64,000 nt of DNA from Pseudonocardia kujensis (GCF_021283305.1 NZ_JAJSOK010000038.1:1-64000), one strand, 5' to 3'; positions 51,911 to 61,008 are shown, counted from the first letter of the stretch. Made by a program: numbers and translations. The notes: generated from the letters alone by a model not told the origin.

Positions 51911-52810
51911 ATGACCAGCGTCATCTCGCAGAACGAGGCCGCCGAGGGCGCCGGCCCCGCGGCTGCTGCCGGCACGTTCCGGATCGGCGAGGGGCCCGCG
52001 GTCCACCGCCTGGGTTTCGGGGCGATGCGGATCACGGGGCCCGGGGTGTGGGGTCCGCCCGACGATCCCAAGGCCGCGCTCGACGTGCTGCGTCGCGCCG
52101 TCGACCTCGGTGTGAACCTCGTCGACACCGCGGACTCGTACGGGCCGGAGACCTCCGAGCAGCTGATCCGCGAGGCCCTGCACCCGTACGACGGGCTGAC
52201 CATCGCCACCAAGGCGGGCCAGCTGCGTCCGGGGCCGGGGCAGTGGACGCCGTGCGGGCGGCCCGAGTACCTGCGCCAGCAGTGCGAGCTGAGCCTGCGC
52301 CGGCTCGACGTCGAGCGCATCGACCTGTTCCAGCTGCACCGCGTGGACCCGACGGTCCCGGCCGCGGACCAGTTCGGCGTCCTCGCCGAGCTCAAGGCCG
52401 AGGGCAAGATCGCCGAGGTCGGCCTCTCCGAGGTCTCGGTCGAGACGATCGAGCAGGCCCGCGGCGTCGTCGAGGTCGCGACGGTGCAGAACCGCTACAA
52501 CCTCATCGACCGCGCCAGTGACGACGTCCTGCGCTACTGCACCGAGAACGGCATCGGCTTCCTGCCGTGGCACCCGGTCGCGGCCGGCGCCCTCGCCGAG
52601 CCCGGCGGCGCCGTCGCCGAGATCGCGTGGGCCCACGGTGTGACCGCGCCGCAGGTCGCGCTCGCGTGGCTGCTGCAGCGGTCGTCGGTCATGCTCCCGA
52701 TCCCGGGCACCGCCGACCTCGCGCACCTCGAGGACAACTGCCGCGCCGCCGAGCTCGAGCTCGACCTCGCCGAGATCGACCGCCTCGACGCGGGCCTGTC
52801 CGAGCTCTGA
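51911..52810 (+). CDS. Aldo/keto reductase
   Basis: 299 residues from ATG 51911. Complete (beta/alpha)8 barrel with the catalytic tetrad: Asp and Tyr in VDTADSYG (about 75-82), Lys in TIATKAGQ (about 99), His in LFQLHRVD (about 140). NADPH-binding end IPGTADLAHLEDN. Substrate unknown. Its final codons GAG-CTC-TGA are the first unit of the 14-bp tandem repeat that follows. Confidence 0.93.
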   Translation: MTSVISQNEAAEGAGPAAAAGTFRIGEGPAVHRLGFGAMRITGPGVWGPPDDPKAALDVLRRAVDLGVNLVDTADSYGPETSEQLIREALHPYDGLTIATKAGQLRPGPGQWTPCGRPEYLRQQCELSLRRLDVERIDLFQLHRVDPTVPAADQFGVLAELKAEGKIAEVGLSEVSVETIEQARGVVEVATVQNRYNLIDRASDDVLRYCTENGIGFLPWHPVAAGALAEPGGAVAEIAWAHGVTAPQVALAWLLQRSSVMLPIPGTADLAHLEDNCRAAELELDLAEIDRLDAGLSEL

Positions 52811-52923
52811 CCTGCGAGCTCTGACCTGCGAGCTCTGACCTGCGAGCTCTGACCTGCGAGCTCTGACCTGCGAGCTCTGACGTGCGAGCTCTGACGTGCG
52901 AGCTCTGACCTGCGAGCTCCGCC
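52802..52923. repeat. 14-bp tandem repeat grown from the aldo/keto reductase stop
   Basis: GAGCTCTGACCTGC repeated at 52802, 52816, 52830, 52844, 52858, 52872, 52886 and 52900, plus a partial ninth. Units 6 and 7 have CGTGC for CCTGC. The first unit is coding (Glu-Leu-stop), and every unit contains TGA. The array ends at the stop of the convergent SDR-DUF2867 gene (52924). Confidence 0.95.
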
Positions 52924-54417
52924 CTACGACACCCTGCGCGCGGCCCCGGTGACCGGCGGGGCCGCGCGTTCGGCGGTGCGGGTGATGTTGCGGACCATGC
53001 CGCCGAAGACGATGCCGTGGAAGGGCGCGACCGACCACCAGTACAGGTGGCCCGCGAGCCCGTGCGGCACGAAGACCGCGCGCTGGGTGTAACGGGAGCC
53101 GCCGGGGTCGGGGCCGACGCCCATCTCCAGCCAGGCCAGCCCGGGCACCTTCATCTCGGCGCGCAGCCGGAGCAGGGTGCCGTCCTCGATCTCCTCGACG
53201 CGCCACCAGTCGAGCGCGTCGCCGGTGTGCAGCCGGTCGGGATCGCGCCGACCGCGGGCGAGCCCGACGCCGCCGACGAGCCGGTCCATCCACCCGCGGA
53301 CCGACCAGGCCAGCGGGAACGAGTACCAGCCGCGCTCGCCCCCGATCCCGGCGACGACCCGCCAGAGCTCCTCGGGCGGTGCGGAGCAGGGCTGTTCGCG
53401 GTCGTCGGTGTAGACGCTTCCGCCGGACCAGTCGGGGTCGCTCGGCAGCGGGTCCGACGCCGCGCCCTCGACGGCGGCGCCGGACCAGTGCGTCTCGACG
53501 TCGCCGTTGCGGATCTTCGCAAGGGCCAGCCGGACGGCCCGGTCGTAGCCGATGCGGCCCTCGGGCGGGTCCGGCACGTAGTGCAGGATGTCCTGCTCGC
53601 GGCACACCACCTCGTGCACCAGCGACTCGATCAACGGCGCGGCGATGCCCTTCGGCACCGGGGTGACGATGTTGACCCAGTGCGCCGACAGCTGCGGCGT
53701 GAGCACCGGGACGCCCACGACCCGGCGCCGCGGGAGCTCCGCCACCGCGGCGTAGCGCTGCATCATGTCCAGGTAGGTGAGCACGTCGGGGCCGCCGATG
53801 TCGAAGGTCCTGTTGACCTCGGGCGGCAGCTGGGCGGCGCCGATCAGGTAGCGCAGGACGTCGCGGACCGCGATGGGCTGGATGCGGTTGTGCACCCAGC
53901 GCGGCGTGAGCATCACGGGCAGCCGCTCGGTGAGGTAGCGCAGCATCTCGAAGCTCGCCGAGCCCGAGCCGAGGATCACGGCCGCCTGCAGCGCCGCCGT
54001 CGGAACGCCACTGCGCAGCAGGATCTCGCCGACCTCGGCACGTGAGGTGAGGTGCTCGGACAGCGGCCCGTCCGGGTGCAGGCCGCCCAGGTAGACGATC
54101 CGCCGGACGCCGGCGGCGCGGGCGGCCTCGGCGAGGAGGAGCGCCGCCCGCCGGTCGAGGGCGGAGAAGTCCCGGTCGGTCAGGGAGTGCACGAGGAAGT
54201 AGACGACGTCGACGCCCTCGCAGGCCCGGCGCACGCTCTCGGCGTCGAGCAGGTCGCCCTGCACGATCTCGGCGTGCCGGGCCCACGGCACGTCGCGCAG
54301 CTTGCCGGGATCGCGGACCAGGCAGCGCACCTCCGCGTCGGCGCCGCCCTCCTCGAGCAGGCGGGGGGCCAGCCGTCCGCCGATGTACCCGGTCGCACCG
54401 GTGATCAGGTATCGCAC
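52924..54417 (-). CDS. NAD(P)-dependent epimerase/SDR fused to DUF2867
   Basis: 497 residues from GTG 54415-54417 (VRYLITGATGYIGGRLAPRL). The N-terminal half is an atypical SDR with TGATGYIGG and VYFLVHSLTDRDFSALDRRA. The C-terminal half (about 325-490) matches DUF2867: ELWRVVAGIGGERGWYSFPL, DRLHTGDALDWWRVEEI, YWWSVAPFHGIVFGGM. A two-domain architecture seen in several actinobacteria; function unknown, perhaps lipid or quinone modification. Confidence 0.88.
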   Translation of the reverse strand: MRYLITGATGYIGGRLAPRLLEEGGADAEVRCLVRDPGKLRDVPWARHAEIVQGDLLDAESVRRACEGVDVVYFLVHSLTDRDFSALDRRAALLLAEAARAAGVRRIVYLGGLHPDGPLSEHLTSRAEVGEILLRSGVPTAALQAAVILGSGSASFEMLRYLTERLPVMLTPRWVHNRIQPIAVRDVLRYLIGAAQLPPEVNRTFDIGGPDVLTYLDMMQRYAAVAELPRRRVVGVPVLTPQLSAHWVNIVTPVPKGIAAPLIESLVHEVVCREQDILHYVPDPPEGRIGYDRAVRLALAKIRNGDVETHWSGAAVEGAASDPLPSDPDWSGGSVYTDDREQPCSAPPEELWRVVAGIGGERGWYSFPLAWSVRGWMDRLVGGVGLARGRRDPDRLHTGDALDWWRVEEIEDGTLLRLRAEMKVPGLAWLEMGVGPDPGGSRYTQRAVFVPHGLAGHLYWWSVAPFHGIVFGGMVRNITRTAERAAPPVTGAARRVS

Positions 54418-54522
54418 CCGCCCGATCCTCCCGCCGCGGGCCGGGATCGGCACGTCAGCCCGTGCCGGCCTCCGCCCGGGCGGGCCCTCGGGCGGATCGT
54501 GCCCCTCGAGCGGAGCGTGCCC

Positions 54523-55824
54523 TCAGCCCGACCGCCGCAGCCGGCTCTGGACCCGGCTCCACCAGGAGGGCACCCGGATGCGGTGCGCGGTCTCGGCGTT
54601 GGCCTCGTGCGGGTCGACGGCGTTGATGGTGCGGGCCGGGGGCTCGTCGTCGCGGACGAAGGAGCGGATCGCCGCGCTGAGCACCGCGAGCAGCGGCACG
54701 GCCAGCAGCGCGCCGGGGATCCCCGCGACGACGACGCCGCCGGCCACCGCCAGCACCACGGCGAGCGGGTGCAGCCGCACGGCCCGGCCGAGCAGCAGCG
54801 GCTGGAGCACGTGCCCCTCCAGCTGCTGGACCCCGATCACGACGGCCAGGATGATCACCGCCGGGATCGGCCCGTTGGCCACCAGCGCGATGAGCACGGC
54901 GACGGCACCGCTCACCACCGCCCCGACCGTCGGCACGAAGGCACCGAGGAACACGAGCGCCGCCAGCGGGACGACGAGCGGCACGCCGACCGCCCACAGC
55001 CCGATCCCGATCCCGATCGCGTCGACGAAGGCGACCAGCACCGTGGCCCGCGTGTAGCCGACGAGCGTGGCGAAGGCCCGTCGCCCGGCGATGTCGACCT
55101 TCTCCCGGCGCGCCCGCGGTGCGGCCTTGAGCAGGAAGACCCAGATCCGCCGGCCGTCGTAGAGGAAGAAGATCAGCGTGAACAGCGTGAGCGCGAGGCC
55201 GGCGCCGACCTCGGTGATCGTCGCGGCCGTGGTCAGTACGCCGGAGGTCAGGTTGGCCTGGCTGTTGGTGAGCGCCTGCCCGATCTGCGAGGGGATGTTG
55301 CGCAGCTGCTCGGAGCTGAGGTTGAACGGCGGCCGCGCCAGGAACTGCTGGATCGAGGTGAGGCTCGCCGTGAGCTGTTCCTGCAGCTGTGCGAAGCCGC
55401 CGATGAACGTGTTGACCACGAAGGACAGCAGCCCGCCGATGACGCAGAACCCCGCGACGATCGTGATCGCCACGGCCGGGCCGCGCGGCACCCGCCGCGC
55501 GACCAGCCAGTGCACGACCGGCGCCATCAGCGCGGAGATCAGCGTCGCGATCGCCACCGGGATGACGACGACCCGTAGCTGGATCACCAGGAAGACGAGC
55601 AGGCCGAACGCCGCGGCGATGATCAGGGCGCGGGCCGCGACCTCGGAGGTCACCCGCAACGGGGTGGGCACGTACGAGGCCGCGTCGCGTCGGCTGCGCT
55701 GTTCGGGGACGACCGGGGACGGCGGCGGGACCGGGGTTCCCGCAGGTTCCGGGGTGCGCGGTGGGACCCCGGCGTCGGCGGGTTCGATCTCCGGGCCGGT
55801 CGCGGCCGCCCGATCGTCGGTCAT
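54523..55824 (-). CDS. AI-2E family transporter (PerM/UPF0118)
   Basis: 433 residues from ATG 55822-55824 (MTDDRAAATGPEIEPADAGV), with TACCGT 6 nt upstream (leaderless). About eight membrane helices after a 70-residue Pro-rich cytoplasmic start. The family signature VPLAALVFLGAFVPTVGAVV and the following GVQQLEGHVLQPLLLGRAVRL are present. Members export AI-2 or act as Na+/H+ antiporters; the actual substrate is open. Confidence 0.9.
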   Translation of the reverse strand: MTDDRAAATGPEIEPADAGVPPRTPEPAGTPVPPPSPVVPEQRSRRDAASYVPTPLRVTSEVAARALIIAAAFGLLVFLVIQLRVVVIPVAIATLISALMAPVVHWLVARRVPRGPAVAITIVAGFCVIGGLLSFVVNTFIGGFAQLQEQLTASLTSIQQFLARPPFNLSSEQLRNIPSQIGQALTNSQANLTSGVLTTAATITEVGAGLALTLFTLIFFLYDGRRIWVFLLKAAPRARREKVDIAGRRAFATLVGYTRATVLVAFVDAIGIGIGLWAVGVPLVVPLAALVFLGAFVPTVGAVVSGAVAVLIALVANGPIPAVIILAVVIGVQQLEGHVLQPLLLGRAVRLHPLAVVLAVAGGVVVAGIPGALLAVPLLAVLSAAIRSFVRDDEPPARTINAVDPHEANAETAHRIRVPSWWSRVQSRLRRSG

Positions 55825-56611
55825 CCGCGCACGGTAGCCCCTCGCCGATCGCGCCGCGGGCCGATCGTGCGTGATGTCGTCGGGGGAGGACGCGGCTGCT
55901 CCGTTCCAGTGACCAGGAGTTGCGGGGTGCACCGTATTGGCCTAGCGCTGGGTGCCTTCGGTTACGGATTGTTGAATTACACCCGTGTAGTTGACCGTCT
56001 CCTGAGCGGTCACTGGTTCAGTTGGGTGAGACAGCGGTGACGCAGCGAGAGACGCGGTGGTTGCGGTGACACGCAGAACCGTAGTGATCTTGGGCCGCGG
56101 ACCCCCGGGCCGACACGCCGGGCGGCGTCGATCACGCCCGATGGTGTGGCGGCCGACGGGTCCGGGTGCCCGGTCGTCGGTGGCGCGGGGACCAGCGGCG
56201 ACGGCGTCGAGCGGAGCCGGCGCGGACGCCGGTCCCGCGCCGTTCCGATGATCGTCTCCACGGCGCCCGGGGCGGCCGGCGGGACCGTTCGTCCCGATCG
56301 GGTGAGGTCGAGCTGGAGACGCAGGTCCCCGGACCTCGGAAGGCGTCCGGAGGGCTCCGCAAGCCCCGGCGAGGCGTCACCGAGCGTCCCGAAAGTGGCT
56401 CCACCGGACGCGGAGAGCGACAACGGCGGCTCCCGTGCACCGCCACACCACCCGAACGGCTGGAGATGGCCCGAAAGCGGGTAACGACCGCACCCGACCC
56501 GTTTCCCCGAAGTGGTGACCCCGTTGTGGGTGGTGTGTGCGGCCGAACGGCCCTGTGGGGACAGGGCCGATGGCAGCATCGCGCGGCACACGGACGACGC
56601 GAGGTGGAGAG
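55825..56611. other. 787-bp gap with an AT-rich island and a palindrome
   Basis: No convincing gene. At 55930-56020 GC content drops visibly, and the sequence contains TACACC-CGTGTA-type symmetry (TACACCCGTGTA, 55978-55989) flanked by GAAT and GTTGAC. This looks like an operator or promoter that may serve the gene at 56612 with a long leader. Open frames on both strands have no ribosome site or domain. Confidence 0.45.
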
Positions 56612-57256
56612 ATGACGGAGGTGCGGGGCGTGACCGACAGGGAGCGAGCCCTCGACGGGGCGGTCGGCCGGCGTAAGGCCACGGTGCGGGTGCGGGGCGT
56701 CGAGGACACCGGTCCGTTCCCGGGGCGCCACGCCAGCCGGACCGAGATCGCAGCGGAGACGCCGATCTTCCACGCCCTCACGGTCGGCGGCTGGCGGGGC
56801 CGGCAGACCGAGCAGACCGCCCGGCAGGCGCCGGCGCGCCGGCCCGGCCGCCGCTCGGCGGAGGCGCTCGACGACTTCCGCCGCGACCCGCTGACCGCGC
56901 CGATCCCGGTGCAGGCCTACACGGCGCTGACCACCCGCACCACGCTTCCGACGCCGCCCGTCCAGCCGCCGATGCCGCAGCCGGTGCCGCAGTCGGTGCC
57001 GCAGCCGGTGCCGCAGTCGGTGTCGCAGCCGGTGCGGCAGTCGGTGCGGCAGCCCGAGCCGGCCCCGGTGTCGGCGGGCTACGACCGTGCGCCGCTCTAC
57101 GCCGCGCACGTCCCGACCTACGCGCCCGCCGCCCCGGCGTACACCTCGCTGACGGACACGGGTCCGCAGGCGTTGGGCGAGCTGTCGTCGCGCACGGGGC
57201 GCCACCACCGGCGGGCCGTCGGGTCCGGGTCGGGGCACCACCACCTGGCGTACTGA
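56612..57256 (+). CDS. Hypothetical protein with Pro-Gln-Pro-Val repeats
   Basis: 214 residues from ATG 56612, set by GAGGTGGAGAG just upstream. I do not recognise a domain. The N-terminal 90 residues are basic and polar; residues about 135-160 repeat PQPVPQS and VRQS with an underlying 12/24-bp DNA repeat; the C-terminus is rich in Tyr, Ala and His (GHHHLAY at the end). Probably a cytoplasmic disordered protein. Gene status rests on the ribosome site and codon bias; no homologue is evident to me. Confidence 0.5.
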   Translation: MTEVRGVTDRERALDGAVGRRKATVRVRGVEDTGPFPGRHASRTEIAAETPIFHALTVGGWRGRQTEQTARQAPARRPGRRSAEALDDFRRDPLTAPIPVQAYTALTTRTTLPTPPVQPPMPQPVPQSVPQPVPQSVSQPVRQSVRQPEPAPVSAGYDRAPLYAAHVPTYAPAAPAYTSLTDTGPQALGELSSRTGRHHRRAVGSGSGHHHLAY

Positions 57257-57513
57257 CGCCGGGACGAAGACCCCGGGGCTGGGGAGTCCCGGTGATGAAG
57301 GAAAGCAGTACCCGGGACCGAGAGGGACCGGTGATCAGGAAACTGACCGCGGCAGCTTCGGGCCGCGGCGGACGTCGGTCGGCTGGGGAGCGGATCGGCG
57401 TCGACCAGGGGGCCGGTGGGCCCGGGGTCCGGGGGAGTGACCGGATCGCGGAACCACCGGCCCTCGTCGTCGGCACAGGGAGCCGCGCACTGCGCCGAAC
57501 CGGCCGCCGGAGC

Positions 57514-57797
57514 CGCGTCATGGTTCCATAACGCGCAGAAACCGCCCAAAAAATCGCGCTATGGTTCCACAACGCGCAGAAGTCGGGCGTGAAATCGCAC
57601 TTTGGCTCCATAACGTGTAGAAACCGCCCGAGAATCCGCACTATGGCTCCATAACGCAGAAGCCGGCAACAGAAGCGCGTTGTGGTTCCATAACGCGCGA
57701 AAACCGCCTGCGAAATCGCGTCATGGTTCCATGACGCGCGAAAACCGCCTGCGAAATCGCGTCATGGTTCCATGACGCGCGGAGCCCGCCGCGGAAT
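57514..57797. repeat. Palindromic 41-bp tandem array, locus C (seven units)
   Basis: Seven units starting at 57514, 57555, 57596, 57637, 57676, 57717 and 57758 (periods 41, 41, 41, 39, 41, 41). Each has a palindrome; units 6 and 7 are perfect, with arms CGCGTCATGG and CCATGACGCG around TT. Linkers are similar to one another (GAAAACCGCCTGCGAAAT type), so it is not a CRISPR. It occupies the convergent gap between the gene ending at 57256 and the lactone oxidase gene; the rest of that gap (57257-57513) shows nothing else. Confidence 0.95.
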
Positions 57798-57807
57798 CGG
57801 CTGGTGG

Positions 57808-59052
57808 TCAGGGGCCGAGCAGGGCCTCGAGGTGGTCGCCGCCGAAGAGGCGGTCCGGGTCGAACCGGTCCCGCACGGCCAGGAAATCGGACAGCGCCGG
57901 ATAGGCCACGGCGAGGTCGGCGGCGGTCCAGTCGTGCCGCCCGCCCCAGTGCGGCCGCCCGCCCATTCCCTCCAGCACCGAGCCGACCAGCCGGAACAGC
58001 GGGCCGTGGTCGTCGCCGCGGTGGGTCCGCACGGTGATCCACGCGGTGGCGCGGCCGTGGGCGGGGTGCAGCCAGCCCGTCTCGGCCGGGCCCGTGCGCA
58101 CCTCGATCGGACGCCTGACCTCCCGGTCCCGCGCCGCGGTCGCGGCGCCGAGCTCCCGGATCGCGGCGGCGAGCGCCTCGCGCGGCAGGGCCCACTCCGT
58201 GAACCCGCCCCGGACCGGGTGCGGATCGGGCAGCAGCTCGTGCGGTAGCCCCGTCACCACCCCGTCCCAGCGCGGTGCGGGGCGGGAGCGCTGCGCCGAC
58301 CACTGCGCCGACGCGGTGTGACCGAGCCGCGTGACGACCCGGCCGATCGCCTCGACCGGCCCCCCGGTCGTGGGCTCGGGTTCGCGGTCGACGACGGGCC
58401 CCGCCCACCGCAGCAGCGCCTCCCCGCTGGGCAGGTGGAGCTCGACCGCCGCGAACCGGTGCGTGTCGAGCGGACCGCCGACCGCGAGGGCCTCCTCGGC
58501 CACGACCGGTTCCTCGTGGGCCTCCACCTGCTCGGCGGGCACGGTGCGCAGCTCCACCTCGGTCACCACGCCGAGCGCCCCGAGCCCGGTGCGCAGCGCG
58601 TCCAGCTCGGTGTCCTCCGCCTTCCGCACCCGCCCGGTGCCGTCGACGAGCCGCAGCCCGACGACCTGGTCGGAGAGCGAGCCGATCCGCGCGCCGCCGC
58701 CGTGGGTCCCGGTCGCGATCGCGCCCGCCACGGTGGCGAGCGGCCCGTGCGTGGGCGGGGCCAGCGCCCGGCCGCGTTCTGCGAGCGCCGCCTGCACCGA
58801 GGCGATGGTCGCGCCCGCCCGGGCGCGGACGGTGTCGGACGTGACGGCGGCGACGCCGGTGAGCGCCGAGCAGTCGACGTGCACGTCGTTGGTGAGGGTC
58901 AGGGCGCTGTCGGACCGGCCGGAGCCGAGGGGGCGGACGGTCAGGCCGCGTTCGGCGGCGCGGCGCACGGCGGCGACGACGCCCGCCTCGTCGAGCGGGC
59001 GGTCGGTGCGCCGGGGCCGGCACTGCTGCCCGCCCCACCAGTTCACCCACAT
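57808..59052 (-). CDS. FAD-linked sugar lactone oxidase (D-arabinono/L-gulono-1,4-lactone oxidase family)
   Basis: 414 residues from ATG 59050-59052 (MWVNWWGGQQCRPRRTDRPL); GTG 59098-59100 would add 16 residues overlapping the preceding gene. FAD-binding PCMH domain with VRPLGSGRSDSALTLTNDVH (His-flavin position altered to R-S-D) and VAGAIATGTHGGGARIGSLS. The C-terminal ALO domain has GGRPHWGGRHDW, in place of the usual HWGK. Members oxidise aldonolactones. Possibly in an operon with the deaminase gene 20 bp upstream. Confidence 0.82.
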   Translation of the reverse strand: MWVNWWGGQQCRPRRTDRPLDEAGVVAAVRRAAERGLTVRPLGSGRSDSALTLTNDVHVDCSALTGVAAVTSDTVRARAGATIASVQAALAERGRALAPPTHGPLATVAGAIATGTHGGGARIGSLSDQVVGLRLVDGTGRVRKAEDTELDALRTGLGALGVVTEVELRTVPAEQVEAHEEPVVAEEALAVGGPLDTHRFAAVELHLPSGEALLRWAGPVVDREPEPTTGGPVEAIGRVVTRLGHTASAQWSAQRSRPAPRWDGVVTGLPHELLPDPHPVRGGFTEWALPREALAAAIRELGAATAARDREVRRPIEVRTGPAETGWLHPAHGRATAWITVRTHRGDDHGPLFRLVGSVLEGMGGRPHWGGRHDWTAADLAVAYPALSDFLAVRDRFDPDRLFGGDHLEALLGP

Positions 59053-59071
59053 CGTGTCGACGACGGCGGCC

Positions 59072-60394
59072 TCACGCGTGGAGCCGCGCCGCGACGGCAC
59101 GGAGATCGGCCCGGGCCCGTTCGGCGTCGACCTTGACCGGGTCGCCGTCGTCGATCACCTGCTCCCCCGCGACCCAGACGTCGCGGACCAGCCGCGACCC
59201 GCCGGCCCACACGAGGTTGGACAGGAGCTGGGCGTCGTCGTCGGGGTCGACGAAGGCCTGGTCGTCAAGGTCGACGTGCACGAGGTCCGCCCAGCGGCCG
59301 GGCTCCAGCACCCCGATGTCGCTGCGGTCGATCGCCTCGGCGCCGTCCCGGGTGGCCATGAGCAGCACGTCGGCCGCGGTGAGCGCGGCGGCGTCGTCCT
59401 CGCGCACCCGCGCGAACAACGCCGCGAGCCGGGCCTGGTGCCAGAGGTCGAGGTCGTCGCCCGAGGCCGGTCCGTCCGTGCCGAGCCCGACGCGGATCCC
59501 CGCCCGTCGCAGGTCGCCCACCGGGGCGAGCCCCGCCGCGAGCTTGGCGTTGGACCCCGGGCAGTGCGCGACCGCGACGCCGTGTCGGCGGTAGAGCGCG
59601 ACGTCCTCCTCGGAGAGCTGGACGGAGTGTGCGGCGAGCACCCGGCCACCGAGGGCCCCGACGGCGGCGAGCTCGGCCGGGACGGAGCCGTACTCCTCCC
59701 GCTGTGCGACGTCTTCCTGCCGCGACTCGGCCACGTGGACGTGGAGCAGCGCCCCCCGCTCCCGCGCGGCCTCGGCCGTCGTGGTCAGCGCCTCGGGCGG
59801 CAGCGTGTAGGCCGAGTGCGGTCCGTACCCGAGCTCGACCCGCTCGTGCGGGCCGGACCGCAGGCCGTCGGCGTCGATCCGGGCCGAGACGTCGTCGCGC
59901 ATCTCCTCCCACGTGCCGAGCCGGTCCCAGCCGGGCGCGGCGATGATCCCCGGGGTCAGCAGCACCCGGGAGCCGGCCGTGAGCACGGCCTCGATCACGG
60001 CGTCGGCGACGAAGTACATCTCCACCGAGGTGGTGCAGCCGGTCCGCAGCAGCTCGACGGCGCCCGCGGTCATCCCGACCCGGACGTGCTCGTCGGTGAA
60101 CCTCGCCTCGGCCGGCCACATGACGTCCTGCAGCCAGGACATCAGCGGCAGGTCGCCGCCCATCCCCCGCAGCGACAGCATCGGCGTGTGGCAGTGGGTG
60201 TTGACCAGGCCGGGCAGGAGCACGCCGGGCAGCTCGTGCACCGGCCCCTCGGCAGCCGGGGCCTCCGCCCGCGGGCCGACGTGGGCGATCCGCCCGTCCG
60301 GCCCGACGTCGACGACCGCGTCGCGCAGCACGGGGAACCCCGGCCCGCAGGTCAGCACGACGGGCGCGGCGAAGCGTTCGCCCCCGGTGGTCAC
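59072..60394 (-). CDS. Amidohydrolase, MTA/SAH deaminase-like
   Basis: 440 residues from GTG 60392-60394 (VTTGGERFAAPVVLTCGPGF), overlapping the NYN gene by 4 bp. Metal motifs NTHCHTPM (about 62-69), LLHVHVAES (about 195), LAAHSVQLSEED (about 230) and GLGTDGPASGDDLD (about 277) are all intact. It belongs to the S-adenosylhomocysteine/5'-methylthioadenosine deaminase branch (adenosine to inosine group conversion), but guanine or other cyclic-amidine deaminases look similar. Confidence 0.87.
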   Translation of the reverse strand: MTTGGERFAAPVVLTCGPGFPVLRDAVVDVGPDGRIAHVGPRAEAPAAEGPVHELPGVLLPGLVNTHCHTPMLSLRGMGGDLPLMSWLQDVMWPAEARFTDEHVRVGMTAGAVELLRTGCTTSVEMYFVADAVIEAVLTAGSRVLLTPGIIAAPGWDRLGTWEEMRDDVSARIDADGLRSGPHERVELGYGPHSAYTLPPEALTTTAEAARERGALLHVHVAESRQEDVAQREEYGSVPAELAAVGALGGRVLAAHSVQLSEEDVALYRRHGVAVAHCPGSNAKLAAGLAPVGDLRRAGIRVGLGTDGPASGDDLDLWHQARLAALFARVREDDAAALTAADVLLMATRDGAEAIDRSDIGVLEPGRWADLVHVDLDDQAFVDPDDDAQLLSNLVWAGGSRLVRDVWVAGEQVIDDGDPVKVDAERARADLRAVAARLHA

Positions 60395-61008
60395 CGGCGC
60401 GGATCGAGCAACGACCGCAGGGACCGGAAGGGCGGCAGCCAGGCGCCGGTGTCCGGCAGGGTGTCGAGGGTCATCCGCGGCAGCGGCTCGCGGAAGACGC
60501 CGTCGATGTCCTCGAGGTCGAGGAAGGAGATCGTCTCCGAGTTCAGCGCGAAGTTCGCGTACTCGCGGAACCCGATCACGGTGACGTCCGTCTGCTGCTC
60601 GATCAGCTTCTCGAGCGGCTCCCGGAAGGCCCGGCCGTCGCCGGAGGCCACCACGACGTGCCGGAGGTGGCCCTCGTGCTCCCGCATCTCGATGTGCCGG
60701 AGCATGTCGTCGTCGATGTCCGAGTCCTCGGTGACCTTCGGCTTGGCGAAGACCGCGAACCCGACGTTGCGCAGCGCCTCGACCCACGGCCGCACGACCT
60801 CGGTCGAGCCCGGCACCACGTTGGTGAACACGCAGGCCTCGGCGACGGCGTCGGGGCCGGCGAGGTCGAGCAGCCAGCGGCCGACGGCGTCGAACCGCGG
60901 GCGGAAGGCAGAGGTGGGCCGCGCGCCCAGGAGCGAGCCGAGGCTCATGTCCATGTTCGGCGCGTCCCAGACGAGCAGCACGCGCGGGAGGGGGCCGGTC
61001 GACGTCAC
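60391..61008 (-). CDS. NYN domain (PIN-like) putative RNase
   Basis: 205 residues from GTG 61006-61008 (TSTGPLPRVLLVWDAPNMDM). NYN/LabA-type fold: WDAPNMDM with the first acidic site, the KVTEDSDIDDDMLRHIE stretch (about 88-104) and VVVASGDGRAFREPLEKL with the SGDGDF-like motif. All the acidic residues needed for metal are present. An RNA-degrading role is inferred. First gene of the minus-strand trio NYN-deaminase-lactone oxidase. Confidence 0.85.
   Translation of the reverse strand: MTSTGPLPRVLLVWDAPNMDMSLGSLLGARPTSAFRPRFDAVGRWLLDLAGPDAVAEACVFTNVVPGSTEVVRPWVEALRNVGFAVFAKPKVTEDSDIDDDMLRHIEMREHEGHLRHVVVASGDGRAFREPLEKLIEQQTDVTVIGFREYANFALNSETISFLDLEDIDGVFREPLPRMTLDTLPDTGAWLPPFRSLRSLLDPRR

Noticed and set aside
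57514..57797. CRISPR-like array (regular repeats with spacers)
   Set aside because: The 19-bp linkers are similar to each other rather than unique, the repeat arms vary, and no cas gene is near.
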